Of a stretch of DNA of 64,000 nt, positions 25,063 to 33,437 are shown piece by piece; the stretch's first letter is position 1; each line of letters opens with the position of its first letter. Made by a program: the position numbers and the translations under genes. The stretch comes from Mycolicibacterium septicum DSM 44393 (GTDB lineage: Bacteria > Actinomycetota > Actinomycetes > Mycobacteriales > Mycobacteriaceae): contig NZ_HG322951.1 in NCBI RefSeq assembly GCF_000455325.1, forward strand, positions 3,982,882 to 4,046,881, given 5' to 3'. Under the pieces are notes generated by a model that saw only the letters and a list, made by a program, of their open reading frames with translations, had not been told where the DNA came from and made no database searches.

Positions 25063-26853
25063 GTGAGCTTCGACACAATCATTCGCAACGGCCGGTGGTT
25101 CGACGGCACCGGCGCCCCGTCAGCAGTCCGCACCATCGGAATTCGCGACGGCCATGTGGTTGCCATCTCCCCAGAGCCTCTCGACGAGACCGACTGCCCG
25201 CAGGTCATCGACGCGACCGGCAAGTGGGTGCTGCCCGGAATGCTGGACATCCACACGCACTACGACGTCGAGGTGCTCAACGGCCCGTCGCTGTCGGAGT
25301 CGTTGCGCCACGGCGTCACCACCGCGATGCTCGGTTCCTGCTCACTGTCGACCGTGCACGTCGGCGGGGTCGATGCCGGCGATCTGTTCGGCCGCGTCGA
25401 GGCGATCCCGCGGGATCAGGTCATCGCCGCGGTGGACGACAACAAGACCTGGACCGACTGCGACGGGTACGTGGCAGCGCTGGAGTCGCTGCCGCTGGGC
25501 CCCAACCTGGCCGCCTTCATCGGGCATTCCGACATGCGGACCGCGGTGATGGGACTGGACCGCGCCACCCGCAAGGACGAGCGGCCGACCGCCGCCGAGC
25601 AGGCCCGCATGGAGCAGATGCTCAAAGAGGCCCTGGACGCCGGATTTGTCGGGATGTCGTCACAGCAGCTGCTTTTCGACAAGATCGACGGCGACACCTG
25701 CCGGTCCCGCACCCTGCCGTCGACCTATGCCAAACCCCGCGAGCTGCGCCGGCTCAAGTCGATGCTGCGCCGCGCCGGCCGGGTGCTGCAGTCCGGCCCC
25801 GACATCCAGAATCCGCTCAACCTGGCCTCACAGGTGGCCCAGTCCCTCGGACTGCTGCGCAACCCGTTGAAGACCAGCCTGCTGTCGGCCGCCGACATCA
25901 AGGCCAACCCGTACGCGATCTGGATGATGGGGCCGCTGGCCCGGTTGGCCAACGCGCTCGGCGGGAACTTCCGGTGGCAGCACCTGCCGGTGCCGTTCGA
26001 GGTGTACGCCGACGGCATCGACCTGGTGGTGTTCGAGGAGTTCGGCTCCGGCGCAGCAGCCCTGCACCTGCGCGACGAGGTCGAGCGCAATGAACTGCTG
26101 CGCGACGAGGAATACCGGCGCACGTTCCGCAAGGACTACGACAGCAAGTTCGGGGTGCGGGTGTGGCACCGGGACTTCTTCGATGCCGAAATCGTCGCCT
26201 GCCCTGATGAATCCGTGGTCGGCAAGTCGTTCGGCCAGGTCGGTCAGGAGCGGGGCGAGCTCCACCCCGTCGACACCTTCCTGGATCTGGTGCTCGAGCA
26301 CGGCACCGCGCTCCGGTGGCGCACCACCATCTCCAACCACCGGCCCGAGGTGCTCAAGAAGCTGGCCCGCGATCCAGGCATCCAGCTCGGGTTCTCGGAC
26401 GCCGGTGCACACCTGCGGAACATGGCGTTCTACAACATGGGACTGCGGCTGCTGCGACACGTCCGCGACGCCGAACGTGCAGGCACGCCCTTCATGTCGA
26501 TCGAGCAGGCGGTCCACCGGCTCACCGGTGAGCTCGCCGACTGGTACCGGATCGACGCCGGCCACCTGCGCATCGGGGACCGGGCCGACGTGGTGGTCAT
26601 CGACCCGGAGCGGCTCGACGACTCCCTCGACGCCTACGCCGAGGAGACCGTCGATCACTACGGCGGGCTGTCGCGCATGGTGAACCGCAACGACGACACC
26701 GTCACCGCGGTGCTGGTCGGCGGGCGCACCGTGTTCGCCGACGGCGCGCTGACCGACCTGGTGGGACGCCGGCGCACCGGCCAGTTCCTGCGCGCCGCGC
26801 ACCAGACACCCGCACCATCCGTCGAGAAAGGTGAATTGTCCAGTGTCCGTTGA
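25063..26853 (+). CDS. Amidohydrolase, N-acyl-D-amino-acid deacylase-like
   Basis: This protein of about 596 residues belongs to the amidohydrolase-3/D-aminoacylase group: metal-binding DIHTHYD after LPGML, HSD further on, and a second metal motif SDAGAH near residue 445. The C-terminal beta-sandwich ends RTVFADGAL. It should hydrolyse an amide or cyclic amide. The GTG at 25063 starts directly before the first conserved strand. A TTGACA lies at 25027 but its spacing to any -10 is poor. It overlaps the NTF2-like gene, so the two probably work in one step sequence. Confidence 0.83.
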   Translation: MSFDTIIRNGRWFDGTGAPSAVRTIGIRDGHVVAISPEPLDETDCPQVIDATGKWVLPGMLDIHTHYDVEVLNGPSLSESLRHGVTTAMLGSCSLSTVHVGGVDAGDLFGRVEAIPRDQVIAAVDDNKTWTDCDGYVAALESLPLGPNLAAFIGHSDMRTAVMGLDRATRKDERPTAAEQARMEQMLKEALDAGFVGMSSQQLLFDKIDGDTCRSRTLPSTYAKPRELRRLKSMLRRAGRVLQSGPDIQNPLNLASQVAQSLGLLRNPLKTSLLSAADIKANPYAIWMMGPLARLANALGGNFRWQHLPVPFEVYADGIDLVVFEEFGSGAAALHLRDEVERNELLRDEEYRRTFRKDYDSKFGVRVWHRDFFDAEIVACPDESVVGKSFGQVGQERGELHPVDTFLDLVLEHGTALRWRTTISNHRPEVLKKLARDPGIQLGFSDAGAHLRNMAFYNMGLRLLRHVRDAERAGTPFMSIEQAVHRLTGELADWYRIDAGHLRIGDRADVVVIDPERLDDSLDAYAEETVDHYGGLSRMVNRNDDTVTAVLVGGRTVFADGALTDLVGRRRTGQFLRAAHQTPAPSVEKGELSSVR

Positions 26854-27301
26854 AGACGCGTCGATCGAAGAAACCGTTCACGGTATGTGGAAGGCCCTGT
26901 CGGAACGCGACTGGGAGCTCCTCAAGACCTATCTGTCGGACGACTGCATCTACCTGGACATGCCGGTGGGTCCGGTCGCGGCCGCCAAGGGGCCCGAGGA
27001 CATCGTCAAACGCCTCAAGATCGGTCTCGCGCCCCTGGCGTCGTACGAGAACTTCCCGGGACTGCTCGTCGAGAACGGCTCCGATGCCATGTACGAACAT
27101 CACGAGGAATGGCATTGGGACAGCGGTGAATCCGCCGTGCTGAAGTTCGTCACCGTGCACCGGATCGAGAACGGCAAGGTGACGCTGTGGAAGGACTACT
27201 GGGACATGGGCGCCCTGGCCAACCACGCACCGCCGGATTGGCTGGAGAACTTCGCCACCGCCGACATGTCGTGGGTGTTCGACGCCACCGGGCTGGTCTG
27301 A
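26843..27301 (+). CDS. NTF2-like protein, limonene-epoxide-hydrolase type
   Basis: The 152-residue product has the cone-shaped NTF2/SnoaL layout: N-terminal helix ETVHGMWKALSERDW, then YLSDDCIYLDMP, and the C-terminal RIENGKVTLWKDYWDMG that resembles the catalytic Arg/Asp strand of limonene-1,2-epoxide hydrolase. It may add water to an epoxide or enone. It overlaps the amidohydrolase stop by 11 bp from the GTG at 26843 (GTG 26831 is also in frame), so translation is coupled. Confidence 0.75.
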   Translation: MSVEDASIEETVHGMWKALSERDWELLKTYLSDDCIYLDMPVGPVAAAKGPEDIVKRLKIGLAPLASYENFPGLLVENGSDAMYEHHEEWHWDSGESAVLKFVTVHRIENGKVTLWKDYWDMGALANHAPPDWLENFATADMSWVFDATGLV

Positions 27302-27314
27302 CCCCGGGGGTCCG

Positions 27315-27680
27315 TCAGTCGGTACCCCACACGAGGCAGAACGGGTGGCCGGCCGGATCCCGGAACACCCGGAAGTTGTCCTCGCCGACGGCATCGGTGA
27401 TCCGGGTGGCACCCAGCGTCAGAACCTGACGCTGGGCCACGTCCGGATCGTCGACCTCGATGTCCAGATGGAGCTGCTGGGATCCCCGCGGATCCGGGAA
27501 ATCCGGCGGCTCGTGTTCCGGTGAGTACTGACACGCCACCCGGCGGCCGGCCGGATCCGTCACCACCACCCAGGTGTCGTCCTGGACGGCGATGTCTCCG
27601 CCCAGCAGCCCGGCGTAGAACTCGGCCAGGGCCCGGGGATCCCGGCAGTCCAGCACGACGGAGCGAAGTCTTCCGATCAT
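27315..27680 (-). CDS. VOC-family (glyoxalase-fold) protein
   Basis: A 121-residue vicinal-oxygen-chelate protein: VVLDCRDPRALAEFYAGLLG, then QLHLDIEVDD, and the terminal FRVFRDPAGHPFCLVWG. The paired beta-alpha-beta modules are intact and a His/Glu set for metal is only partly clear. The ATG at 27680 is preferred to an upstream GTG. It is 55 bp after glnA3 in the same direction and probably belongs to that transcript. Function unknown. Confidence 0.8.
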   Translation of the reverse strand: MIGRLRSVVLDCRDPRALAEFYAGLLGGDIAVQDDTWVVVTDPAGRRVACQYSPEHEPPDFPDPRGSQQLHLDIEVDDPDVAQRQVLTLGATRITDAVGEDNFRVFRDPAGHPFCLVWGTD

Positions 27681-27735
27681 CGCGTCGGTATTGCCTTCGC
27701 GGGCGATGCCCAAACGCTCAGATGCGCACGCACAC

Positions 27736-29115
27736 TCAAATACTCCAGGCCATCCGGAACCGCTCCGTGAGCTGCCCGGCGTCCAGATCGCCGAAGTTCT
27801 CCTGCTCGTAGTGCCGGACGGCGAGCACCGCGTCGACCGGCTGATCGCCGAGGATTCCCCGGATCAGTGCCGAGGAGTCCAGCGCGGCGAGGTTGTCGGC
27901 CTGGCGGTTGGACAGCAGCACGATGCCGTCACCGGAGCGCTGGGCATCGCTCAGCGAGGCGGGGTCGACCCGGACCTCGGGCCCCAGCGCCAGCCCGTCG
28001 GCGATTCCGCGCTCGGCCAGACCGAGAATCGTCGCGGTGGCCAGGTATGGGTTGGCCGACGGGTCGACGACCTTCACCTCGACATTGGCTCCGTACGGAT
28101 TGCTCGGACCGCCGATCAGAAATCGCACCGCGGCTTCGCGATTCTCGGTGCCCCAGCAGTTGTAGGCCCCCGACCAGTAGCCCGGCTGCATGCGCAGCCC
28201 CGACAACACCGATCCGCACAGGACACCCTGCGCGGCCGGCAGACCGGCGAGAAGGCCCGCGAGGGCGGCTTCGCCCTGAGGCGTCATCCCCCGCACTCCG
28301 CTTCCGCCCGAGAACACCGGTGCGCCATCCAGGCTCAACGAAAAGTGTTGGTGGGCGCCCGTGCCCACCCCGGTGGCGAACGGCAACGGCGAGAGGCTCA
28401 CCCGCAGGCCGTGGCGCCGGGCCACCCGCGCGGCGATGATCCGCATGAGCACGAGCTGATCCGCGGCCGCCACCGGCGGCAACGGGGCCAGGGAGATCTC
28501 GAACTGATTGGACCCGTATTCGGGATGGAACTGCTCGATGGCCACCCCGGACCGGTTGGCCGCATCGGTGACATCGCGGACGAATCCTTCGAACTCGAGC
28601 ACCCCGGCCAACCCGTACTGCGCCCACAGCAGCGACGGCAACCGGCTGCCGTCCGGCCCGACGAGGACGAATTCCACCTCGTGCCCGACCAGCGCGGTCA
28701 GATCGGCCGCCGCCAGGCGGTCCTCGACCCGCTGCAGCACCCCTCGGCTGCAGTACGGATCGGGTGAACCATCCTGGTTGTAGAAAGCGGCAGGCGCCCA
28801 AGCCAATCCGTCACCGAGGATGCGTAGCGCGCCGAGATCGATCCGGATCCGCTGATCCCCCACCACCCCGATGGCCTCGCTCATCGCGATACCGGTCTGG
28901 TCGATGGTGAACGCGTGGAACACCGGGCTGGCGCCCAGACCGGGATCGGCGAAGATCCCCATCCGGCGCAGCGGAACGGTTTTCGCGTGCGTCAACCCGG
29001 CCGGGCTGACCACCGTGCCGATCAGCGTCGCGACGCCGTCGGCTTCCAGCTGAGCGATGGCCGCCGCGGCCAGCGGTTGCGCCGGCCGGGACAGTCCAGC
29101 TGATCCAGCTGTCAC
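27736..29115 (-). CDS. glnA3: Glutamine-synthetase-like ligase, GlnA3 type
   Basis: This 459-residue GS homologue has GHEVEFVLVG, HPEYGSNQFEISLAP, GTGAHQHFSLSLDG and VEVKVVDPSANPYL, the metal and ATP motifs. Its neighbourhood (bfrA, Rv1877-like exporter, this gene) repeats the M. tuberculosis order bfrA-Rv1877-glnA3, which supports GlnA3. GlnA3-type enzymes glutamylate polyamines such as spermine rather than ammonia. The start is a GTG at 29115 or 29121. The CMD gene lies 29 bp upstream in the same direction, and the KstR-type box before that gene may control both. Confidence 0.82.
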   Translation of the reverse strand: MTAGSAGLSRPAQPLAAAAIAQLEADGVATLIGTVVSPAGLTHAKTVPLRRMGIFADPGLGASPVFHAFTIDQTGIAMSEAIGVVGDQRIRIDLGALRILGDGLAWAPAAFYNQDGSPDPYCSRGVLQRVEDRLAAADLTALVGHEVEFVLVGPDGSRLPSLLWAQYGLAGVLEFEGFVRDVTDAANRSGVAIEQFHPEYGSNQFEISLAPLPPVAAADQLVLMRIIAARVARRHGLRVSLSPLPFATGVGTGAHQHFSLSLDGAPVFSGGSGVRGMTPQGEAALAGLLAGLPAAQGVLCGSVLSGLRMQPGYWSGAYNCWGTENREAAVRFLIGGPSNPYGANVEVKVVDPSANPYLATATILGLAERGIADGLALGPEVRVDPASLSDAQRSGDGIVLLSNRQADNLAALDSSALIRGILGDQPVDAVLAVRHYEQENFGDLDAGQLTERFRMAWSI

Positions 29116-29144
29116 AACCACATTGTGCGCCGGGTCGGCGCTGC

Positions 29145-29627
29145 CTAAAGGGTGATCTTGCAGGTTTGCCCGATGTCGAGGGTCCGCAGCATCCGGCCCA
29201 TACCCAGCCACATCGCACACGACAGCGCCAGGTCGGTGAGCAGTTCGGCGTCGAACTGCTCGGCGGCGCGATCCCAGAAGTCCTCGTCGTCACGCAGCCC
29301 GGTGTGATCACTGGCGAAGCGCTGGGCGAACTCGGCGGCGACCCGCTCCTGCGCACTGTAGCCGGGCCAGGTCTGCCACTCGGCGGCGTGATCGTAGAGA
29401 TCCTCGTCCACGCCCGCCGCGACCCCGTCGGAGTCACGGGTGTTCTGGCACACCACGCATTCGTTGTCGAGCGCGATCACCATGCGGGCCAGTTCCCGCA
29501 CCCGCAGCGGCAGCCGCCCCTTGGTGTACACCGCATTGGTGTAGTTGGCCATGGCGGTGCCGATCTCGGGGGACCTGAGGATCCAGCCGGCCACGTCGTC
29601 GTCGGGAAATTCTCCGATACGGCTCAT
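29145..29627 (-). CDS. Carboxymuconolactone decarboxylase/AhpD-like protein
   Basis: This 160-residue helical protein has the redox pair ECVVCQNTR after LPLRVRELARMVIALD, typical of CMD/AhpD-like proteins. It may reduce peroxides or act on a cyclic acid. Its ATG at 29627 is 6 nt after a TACGAT -10, with no ribosome site, so the message looks leaderless. A KstR-type box lies just upstream, overlapping the exporter's stop codon. It heads a probable CMD-glnA3-VOC operon. Confidence 0.82.
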   Translation of the reverse strand: MSRIGEFPDDDVAGWILRSPEIGTAMANYTNAVYTKGRLPLRVRELARMVIALDNECVVCQNTRDSDGVAAGVDEDLYDHAAEWQTWPGYSAQERVAAEFAQRFASDHTGLRDDEDFWDRAAEQFDAELLTDLALSCAMWLGMGRMLRTLDIGQTCKITL

Positions 29628-29633
29628 GGCCGA

Positions 29634-29671
29634 ATCGTACGCGCGACTCGGCCATTCTGGAACAAGTTCTA
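29634..29671 (-). promoter_or_regulatory. Promoter and KstR-type box of the CMD-glnA3-VOC group
   Basis: TGGAACAAGTTCTA (29658-29671) fits TNNAACNNGTTNNA exactly. On the minus strand the -10 TACGAT (29634-29639) lies 6 nt before the ATG at 29627, which puts the box over the -35 position, a typical place for repression. The box overlaps the last codon and stop of the exporter gene. Confidence 0.6.
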
Positions 29672-31726
29672 GTTTTTCGTTCCGGGGCCGGTCAGCTCTG
29701 GGGTTCGGTCTTCACCCCAGTCCCGTTGCACCACGACCCGGTGGGCGATGCGCTCGAGCGCGGCCTCCACCTGTGCGCGGTCCGGGCGGCCCTCGAAGGA
29801 CGGGGATTCGCCCAGCTTGTCGACGATCCGGCCGACCAGCGCGGCAGACACCCCGTCGACCTGCCGCACCCCGCTCTGCGTCAGCCACAGGCTGTCCCCC
29901 GTGCGCAGCACATAACCGTCCTGGACCAGGCGGTTGAATGTCGGCTCGAGCACTTCGAAGGGCACGACGAGGCGGTCGGCGATCTCGGTCAGCCGGGCCG
30001 TGCCGAATATCTGGCTGTGCCGGTAGATCTTGAGCAGTGCCCACAGTCCGGCCACGTCCAGCTCGCACCCCGGCCCGCCTGCCACGTTTCGCAGCCGGAT
30101 CTCCGGTGAACTGCGCATCATCCGGCTGACCACGTTCTCCAGCACCTGGTCGGCCGATTCGGAGCTCGGCATACCGAAGCCCTCCCCGAGATCAGCCGCC
30201 AGCGTGGCCTCGGCTTCGAGCAAGGGCACCTCCTTGAGGAACAGCGCGACGATCAAGCCGACCAGTGCCACCGGTGCGGCACAGAGGAACACCAGGTCCA
30301 GGGCATCGGCGTAGGCGTTCACGATCGGGGCGGCGACCTCGGGCGGCAGCTCGTGCAACGCCTTGGGCGAAGCACCCGCGATGGATGGGGCACCGCTGGC
30401 CGCCAGCGCGCCCGGCAGCCGGTCCGAGAGGAATCCGGCGAACAACGACCCGAAAATGGCTGCACCGAAAGAACTCCCGATGGTCCGGAAGAACGTCACC
30501 CCGGACGTCGCCACGCCCAGATCGGCGAAGTCGGACGTGTTCTGCACGATGAGGACGAGCACCTGCATGCACATGCCGATGCCGGCGCCCAGGATCAACA
30601 GGTACAGCGACTGCAGCGGGATCGGTGTCGCGGCATTCATCCGCGACAGCAGCACGAAGCCGACGAGCATGATCGCGGTACCGGCGACCGGGTAGATCTT
30701 GTAGCGACCCGTACGGCCCACCAGGCTGCCGCTGACAGTTGAGGTGATCAGCAGGCCGATCACCATGGGCATCGTCCGCAATCCCGATTCGGACGGCGAT
30801 ACGCCGTCGACGAACTGCATGAAGGTGGGCATGAAGGTCAGCGCACCGAGCATCGCGAAGCCGACCACCAGCGACAGCACGCAACACATCGTGAAGACCG
30901 GGTTCCGGAACAGGCGCATCGGCAGAATCGGTTCTGCTGCCCTGGTTTCCGCCCGCACGAACATCGCAAGGGCCAGGATCGACCCGATCACCAGACCGAT
31001 GATGGTCGGTGACGTCCAGGCCAACTCGCCACCGAGGCTGGTGGCGAGAGTCAGGCCGGAGGCCCCGATCCCGACCCAGACGATTCCGGCGTAATCGATC
31101 ACCGGATGCGCGGGGCGAGATGTCAGCGCCGGGATCGTGGCCGCTGCGACCACGAGCACCACCAGGGCAACCGGGATGCTGAGCCAGAACGCCCAGCGCC
31201 AGCCGAGGTGATCGGTGACGAAGCCGCCGAGCAGCGGGCCGGCCACGGTCGTGACACCGAATACGGCCCCGAGCGCACCCTGATACCGGCCTCGGTCGCG
31301 CAGCGGGATGACCTCGGCGATCAGCGCCGAGGAGGTCACCATGATCGCACCGCCGCCGATCCCCTGTAGCGCGCGGGCGGCCACCAGCATTGCCATCGAC
31401 CCGGACAGTCCGCTGAGGACCGATCCGACGAGGAAACACAGCACCGCCACCTGGTACACCGTTTTGCGGCCGAAGATGTCGCCGACCTTCCCGACGACGG
31501 CGGTGATCACCGTGGACGCGAGCAGGTAGCTGGTCACCACCCACGCCTGATGGCCTGCGCCACCGAGATCCGCCACCACAGTCGGCAGGGCCGTGGCGAC
31601 GATGGTCTGGTTGAGCGAGGCCAGCAGCATGCCGAGCAGAACAGCGACGAACACCAGGTTGCGTCTGCGCACGCTCAGCAGTGCCGCGCCAGAGGTCTGC
31701 TCGACGGTGGTTGATGGGCTCGACAT
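29669..31726 (-). CDS. DHA2 (14-helix) MFS drug exporter with C-terminal cytoplasmic domain, Rv1877-like
   Basis: This 685-residue exporter has the DHA2/EmrB-QacA core of about 14 helices, starting LASLNQTIVATALPTVVADLGG, with motif A GKVGDIFGRKTVYQ. After about residue 540 comes a soluble tail of about 150 residues that looks like a winged-helix module (TARLTEIADRLVVPFEVLEPTFNRLVQDGYVLRT). Rv1877 of M. tuberculosis has similar size and the same place next to bfrA. Proton-driven efflux of drugs or lipophilic compounds is likely; the tail may regulate or assemble the pump. AAGGAAG precedes the ATG. Confidence 0.88.
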   Translation of the reverse strand: MSSPSTTVEQTSGAALLSVRRRNLVFVAVLLGMLLASLNQTIVATALPTVVADLGGAGHQAWVVTSYLLASTVITAVVGKVGDIFGRKTVYQVAVLCFLVGSVLSGLSGSMAMLVAARALQGIGGGAIMVTSSALIAEVIPLRDRGRYQGALGAVFGVTTVAGPLLGGFVTDHLGWRWAFWLSIPVALVVLVVAAATIPALTSRPAHPVIDYAGIVWVGIGASGLTLATSLGGELAWTSPTIIGLVIGSILALAMFVRAETRAAEPILPMRLFRNPVFTMCCVLSLVVGFAMLGALTFMPTFMQFVDGVSPSESGLRTMPMVIGLLITSTVSGSLVGRTGRYKIYPVAGTAIMLVGFVLLSRMNAATPIPLQSLYLLILGAGIGMCMQVLVLIVQNTSDFADLGVATSGVTFFRTIGSSFGAAIFGSLFAGFLSDRLPGALAASGAPSIAGASPKALHELPPEVAAPIVNAYADALDLVFLCAAPVALVGLIVALFLKEVPLLEAEATLAADLGEGFGMPSSESADQVLENVVSRMMRSSPEIRLRNVAGGPGCELDVAGLWALLKIYRHSQIFGTARLTEIADRLVVPFEVLEPTFNRLVQDGYVLRTGDSLWLTQSGVRQVDGVSAALVGRIVDKLGESPSFEGRPDRAQVEAALERIAHRVVVQRDWGEDRTPELTGPGTKN

Positions 31727-31757
31727 GACTTCCTTTCACCTGCCTGCCAGTTCAACC

Positions 31758-31767
31758 ACGATATCGT
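31758..31767. promoter_or_regulatory. Palindrome before the DHA2 exporter gene
   Basis: ACGATATCGT is a perfect 10-bp palindrome 31 bp upstream of the exporter ATG in an AT-rich stretch unusual for this window. It could be an operator; no regulator is encoded nearby. Confidence 0.3.
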
Positions 31768-31798
31768 TAGATAAGCTATGAAAGTTACAGCGCGAACA

Positions 31799-31845
31799 AA
31801 GCCGCCCCGGGCAACCGGCGGTCACCGGGCTACCCAGGGCGGCTT
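31799..31845 (-). terminator. Hairpin terminator after bfrA
   Basis: The arms AAGCCGCCC (31799-31807) and GGGCGGCTT (31837-31845) form a 9-bp stem. Read on the minus strand, 19 bp after the bfrA stop, the stem is followed by a short T-rich stretch (TTTGTTCG). Confidence 0.55.
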
Positions 31846-31863
31846 GAGCCGAAACTCCCAGCG

Positions 31864-32343
31864 CTACTGCGGCGGGCGGGAGACGCACTGCGCTGCGTAG
31901 AGCGCGTCGCCCAACTTCTCCATGAGCTCGAGTTGGGTTTCCAGGTAGTCGATGTGGCCTTCCTCGTCGGCCAGGATCGTCTCCAGGATGCGTGCCGACG
32001 TCGCGTCCTCTTTTTGGCGGCACATGATTATCCCGGGCTTGAGCCGCGCGACCACCTCGTACTCGATCGCCAGATCGGCCTCGAACTGTTCGCGAAGCGT
32101 CTGTCCGACCCGCAGCGAAAACAACCGCTGATAGTTGGGCAGACCGTCCAAGAGCAGGATTCGGTCGGTGATGGTCTCCGCGTGCCGCATCTCTTCGAAA
32201 GACTCGGAGCGAGTGTGTTCCGCCAGTTCAGTGAATCCCCAATTGTCCTGCATCTTCGAGTGCAGGAAATATTGGTTAATTGCGGTGAGTTCGCTCGTCA
32301 ATTGCTCGTTGAGCAATTTCAGAACATCTGGATCGCCTTGCAT
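31864..32343 (-). CDS. bfrA: Bacterioferritin BfrA
   Basis: The 159-residue protein has the full di-iron ferroxidase set E18, E51, H54, E94, E127 and H130, and M52, the haem ligand shared between two subunits. It assembles as a 24-mer that stores iron as ferric mineral. AGGAG precedes the ATG. It is divergent from an IdeR-box gene and from bfd, whose product releases iron from Bfr, so the region is an iron-storage locus. Gene order with the Rv1877-like exporter and glnA3 matches M. tuberculosis. Confidence 0.97.
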   Translation of the reverse strand: MQGDPDVLKLLNEQLTSELTAINQYFLHSKMQDNWGFTELAEHTRSESFEEMRHAETITDRILLLDGLPNYQRLFSLRVGQTLREQFEADLAIEYEVVARLKPGIIMCRQKEDATSARILETILADEEGHIDYLETQLELMEKLGDALYAAQCVSRPPQ

Positions 32344-32530
32344 CGTGACTCCTAAGCACCTTGAGGGCTGGTCAAGTGTTGCCGCGTGTCGTGCACTTCC
32401 AATCTAGTGCAGAAAGCATGGCGGGGCGCAATGATTAACGCCTAATTCGGCGTGTTCGTGCGACATTGTCGGACCCTTCGGGCCACCGGGACCGAGGCGT
32501 GGCCACGAGGAGTGGACTGGCTGTCCTAAC

Positions 32531-32552
32531 TAAGGTTAGACTGCGCTAATCT
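32531..32552 (+). promoter_or_regulatory. IdeR (iron) box overlapping a -10
   Basis: TAAGGTTAGACTGCGCTAA (32531-32549) matches 14 of 19 positions of the IdeR/DtxR consensus TTAGGTTAGGCTAACCTAA. It overlaps TAATCT (32547-32552), a good -10 for the gene at 32587. IdeR bound to iron should repress that promoter. A role in activating bfrA on the other side is possible. Confidence 0.65.
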
Positions 32553-32586
32553 CTTGCCACACCACGAAAGAAAGGCCGGTAACGAA

Positions 32587-33222
32587 ATGAGTGAGTACGA
32601 TTTGCACTCGCTCATTCTTTCTTGCGATTTCCGCGTCGACGACGTCGAACAAATGTGGAAATGGATGGAGAAACACCGTTCCGGCCTTTTGTCGATAGGT
32701 GCCCATCATGTGGTGCTCTATAAATCGATTTGGGAACCCGGCCGCGTATTGGTGACGATCGGAATTCGGCACGCCCGGTCCATCCGCGACGTATTGCGTT
32801 CACCGGCGATTTTCGAGTGGTTCGATATTTCCGGCGTCGAAGATATCCCGCCGATATTCGGTGGCGAAGTGGTGGAGAAAATCGATCTGACCGAACCGTC
32901 CCCCGAGGGGCACGTGGCCGGGGTGATCGTGGGAGCTGTGGCCACCGTCGACGACGTCTCCACCCTGATGCGCAAGGTGCACGACGGTCTCGGCCGCTTC
33001 GAACAGGGCGGAATCCGCAAGATCTGGGTCTACCAGGCGCTCGACGACGGCCAGGAAGTGATGATCCTGCAGGAGGTCTCCGACGAGGTCGCCGCGCGGC
33101 AGTGGATCGACCACCCAGACGCCGCCGCCGAGTGGATGACCACCGCCGGATTCGGTGCGTACCCGAGCCTGTTCGTCGGCAAGTTGGCGTACATCATGAA
33201 CGTCGACGAGCAGGACGACTGA
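32587..33222 (+). CDS. Unknown protein coupled to bfd, behind an IdeR box
   Basis: This 211-residue protein has no family I can name. It looks like two related halves, each with a mixed alpha/beta pattern (DDVEQMWKWMEKHRSG and DDVSTLMRKVHDGLG, then HHVVLYKSIWEPG and RKIWVYQALDDGQ), which suggests a duplicated ferredoxin-like dimeric barrel. There are no cysteine motifs. Its stop overlaps the bfd start by 1 bp (TGATG) and its promoter carries an IdeR box, so it is likely made under iron starvation and may assist iron mobilisation. The N-terminal codons are AT-richer than the neighbours. Confidence 0.75.
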   Translation: MSEYDLHSLILSCDFRVDDVEQMWKWMEKHRSGLLSIGAHHVVLYKSIWEPGRVLVTIGIRHARSIRDVLRSPAIFEWFDISGVEDIPPIFGGEVVEKIDLTEPSPEGHVAGVIVGAVATVDDVSTLMRKVHDGLGRFEQGGIRKIWVYQALDDGQEVMILQEVSDEVAARQWIDHPDAAAEWMTTAGFGAYPSLFVGKLAYIMNVDEQDD

Positions 33223-33437
33223 TGTTCGTCTGCCTCTGTACCGGGGCGACCAGTCAGGTCGTCAACGAGATCGTGGAGTCCGGGGCCACCACCTCCAAAG
33301 AGGTGGCCGAGGCCTGCGGCGCCGGCGCCGATTGCGGACGATGCCGACGCACCATCCGCGCCATCATCGCCGCCCATCAGGCGGCCGAAGGCAGCCCGTC
33401 GCCGTTCAACGGCTGCCCGTCGCGGGCCACCCGCTAG
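33222..33437 (+). CDS. bfd: Bacterioferritin-associated ferredoxin
   Basis: The 71-residue protein has the four-cysteine [2Fe-2S] pattern of Bfd: CLC near the N-terminus and CGRC about 30 residues later (VCLCTGAT, GADCGRCRRTI), plus the EIVESGATTSKEVAE helix pair. Bfd docks on bacterioferritin and reduces its core so that iron can leave. It is translated after the unknown gene at 32587 with a 1-bp overlap, and faces bfrA across the iron box. A further cysteine lies in the tail (FNGCP). Confidence 0.9.
   Translation: MFVCLCTGATSQVVNEIVESGATTSKEVAEACGAGADCGRCRRTIRAIIAAHQAAEGSPSPFNGCPSRATR

Noticed and set aside
32430..32457. Second IdeR box on the bfrA side
   Set aside because: Only about 8 of 19 positions match the consensus.
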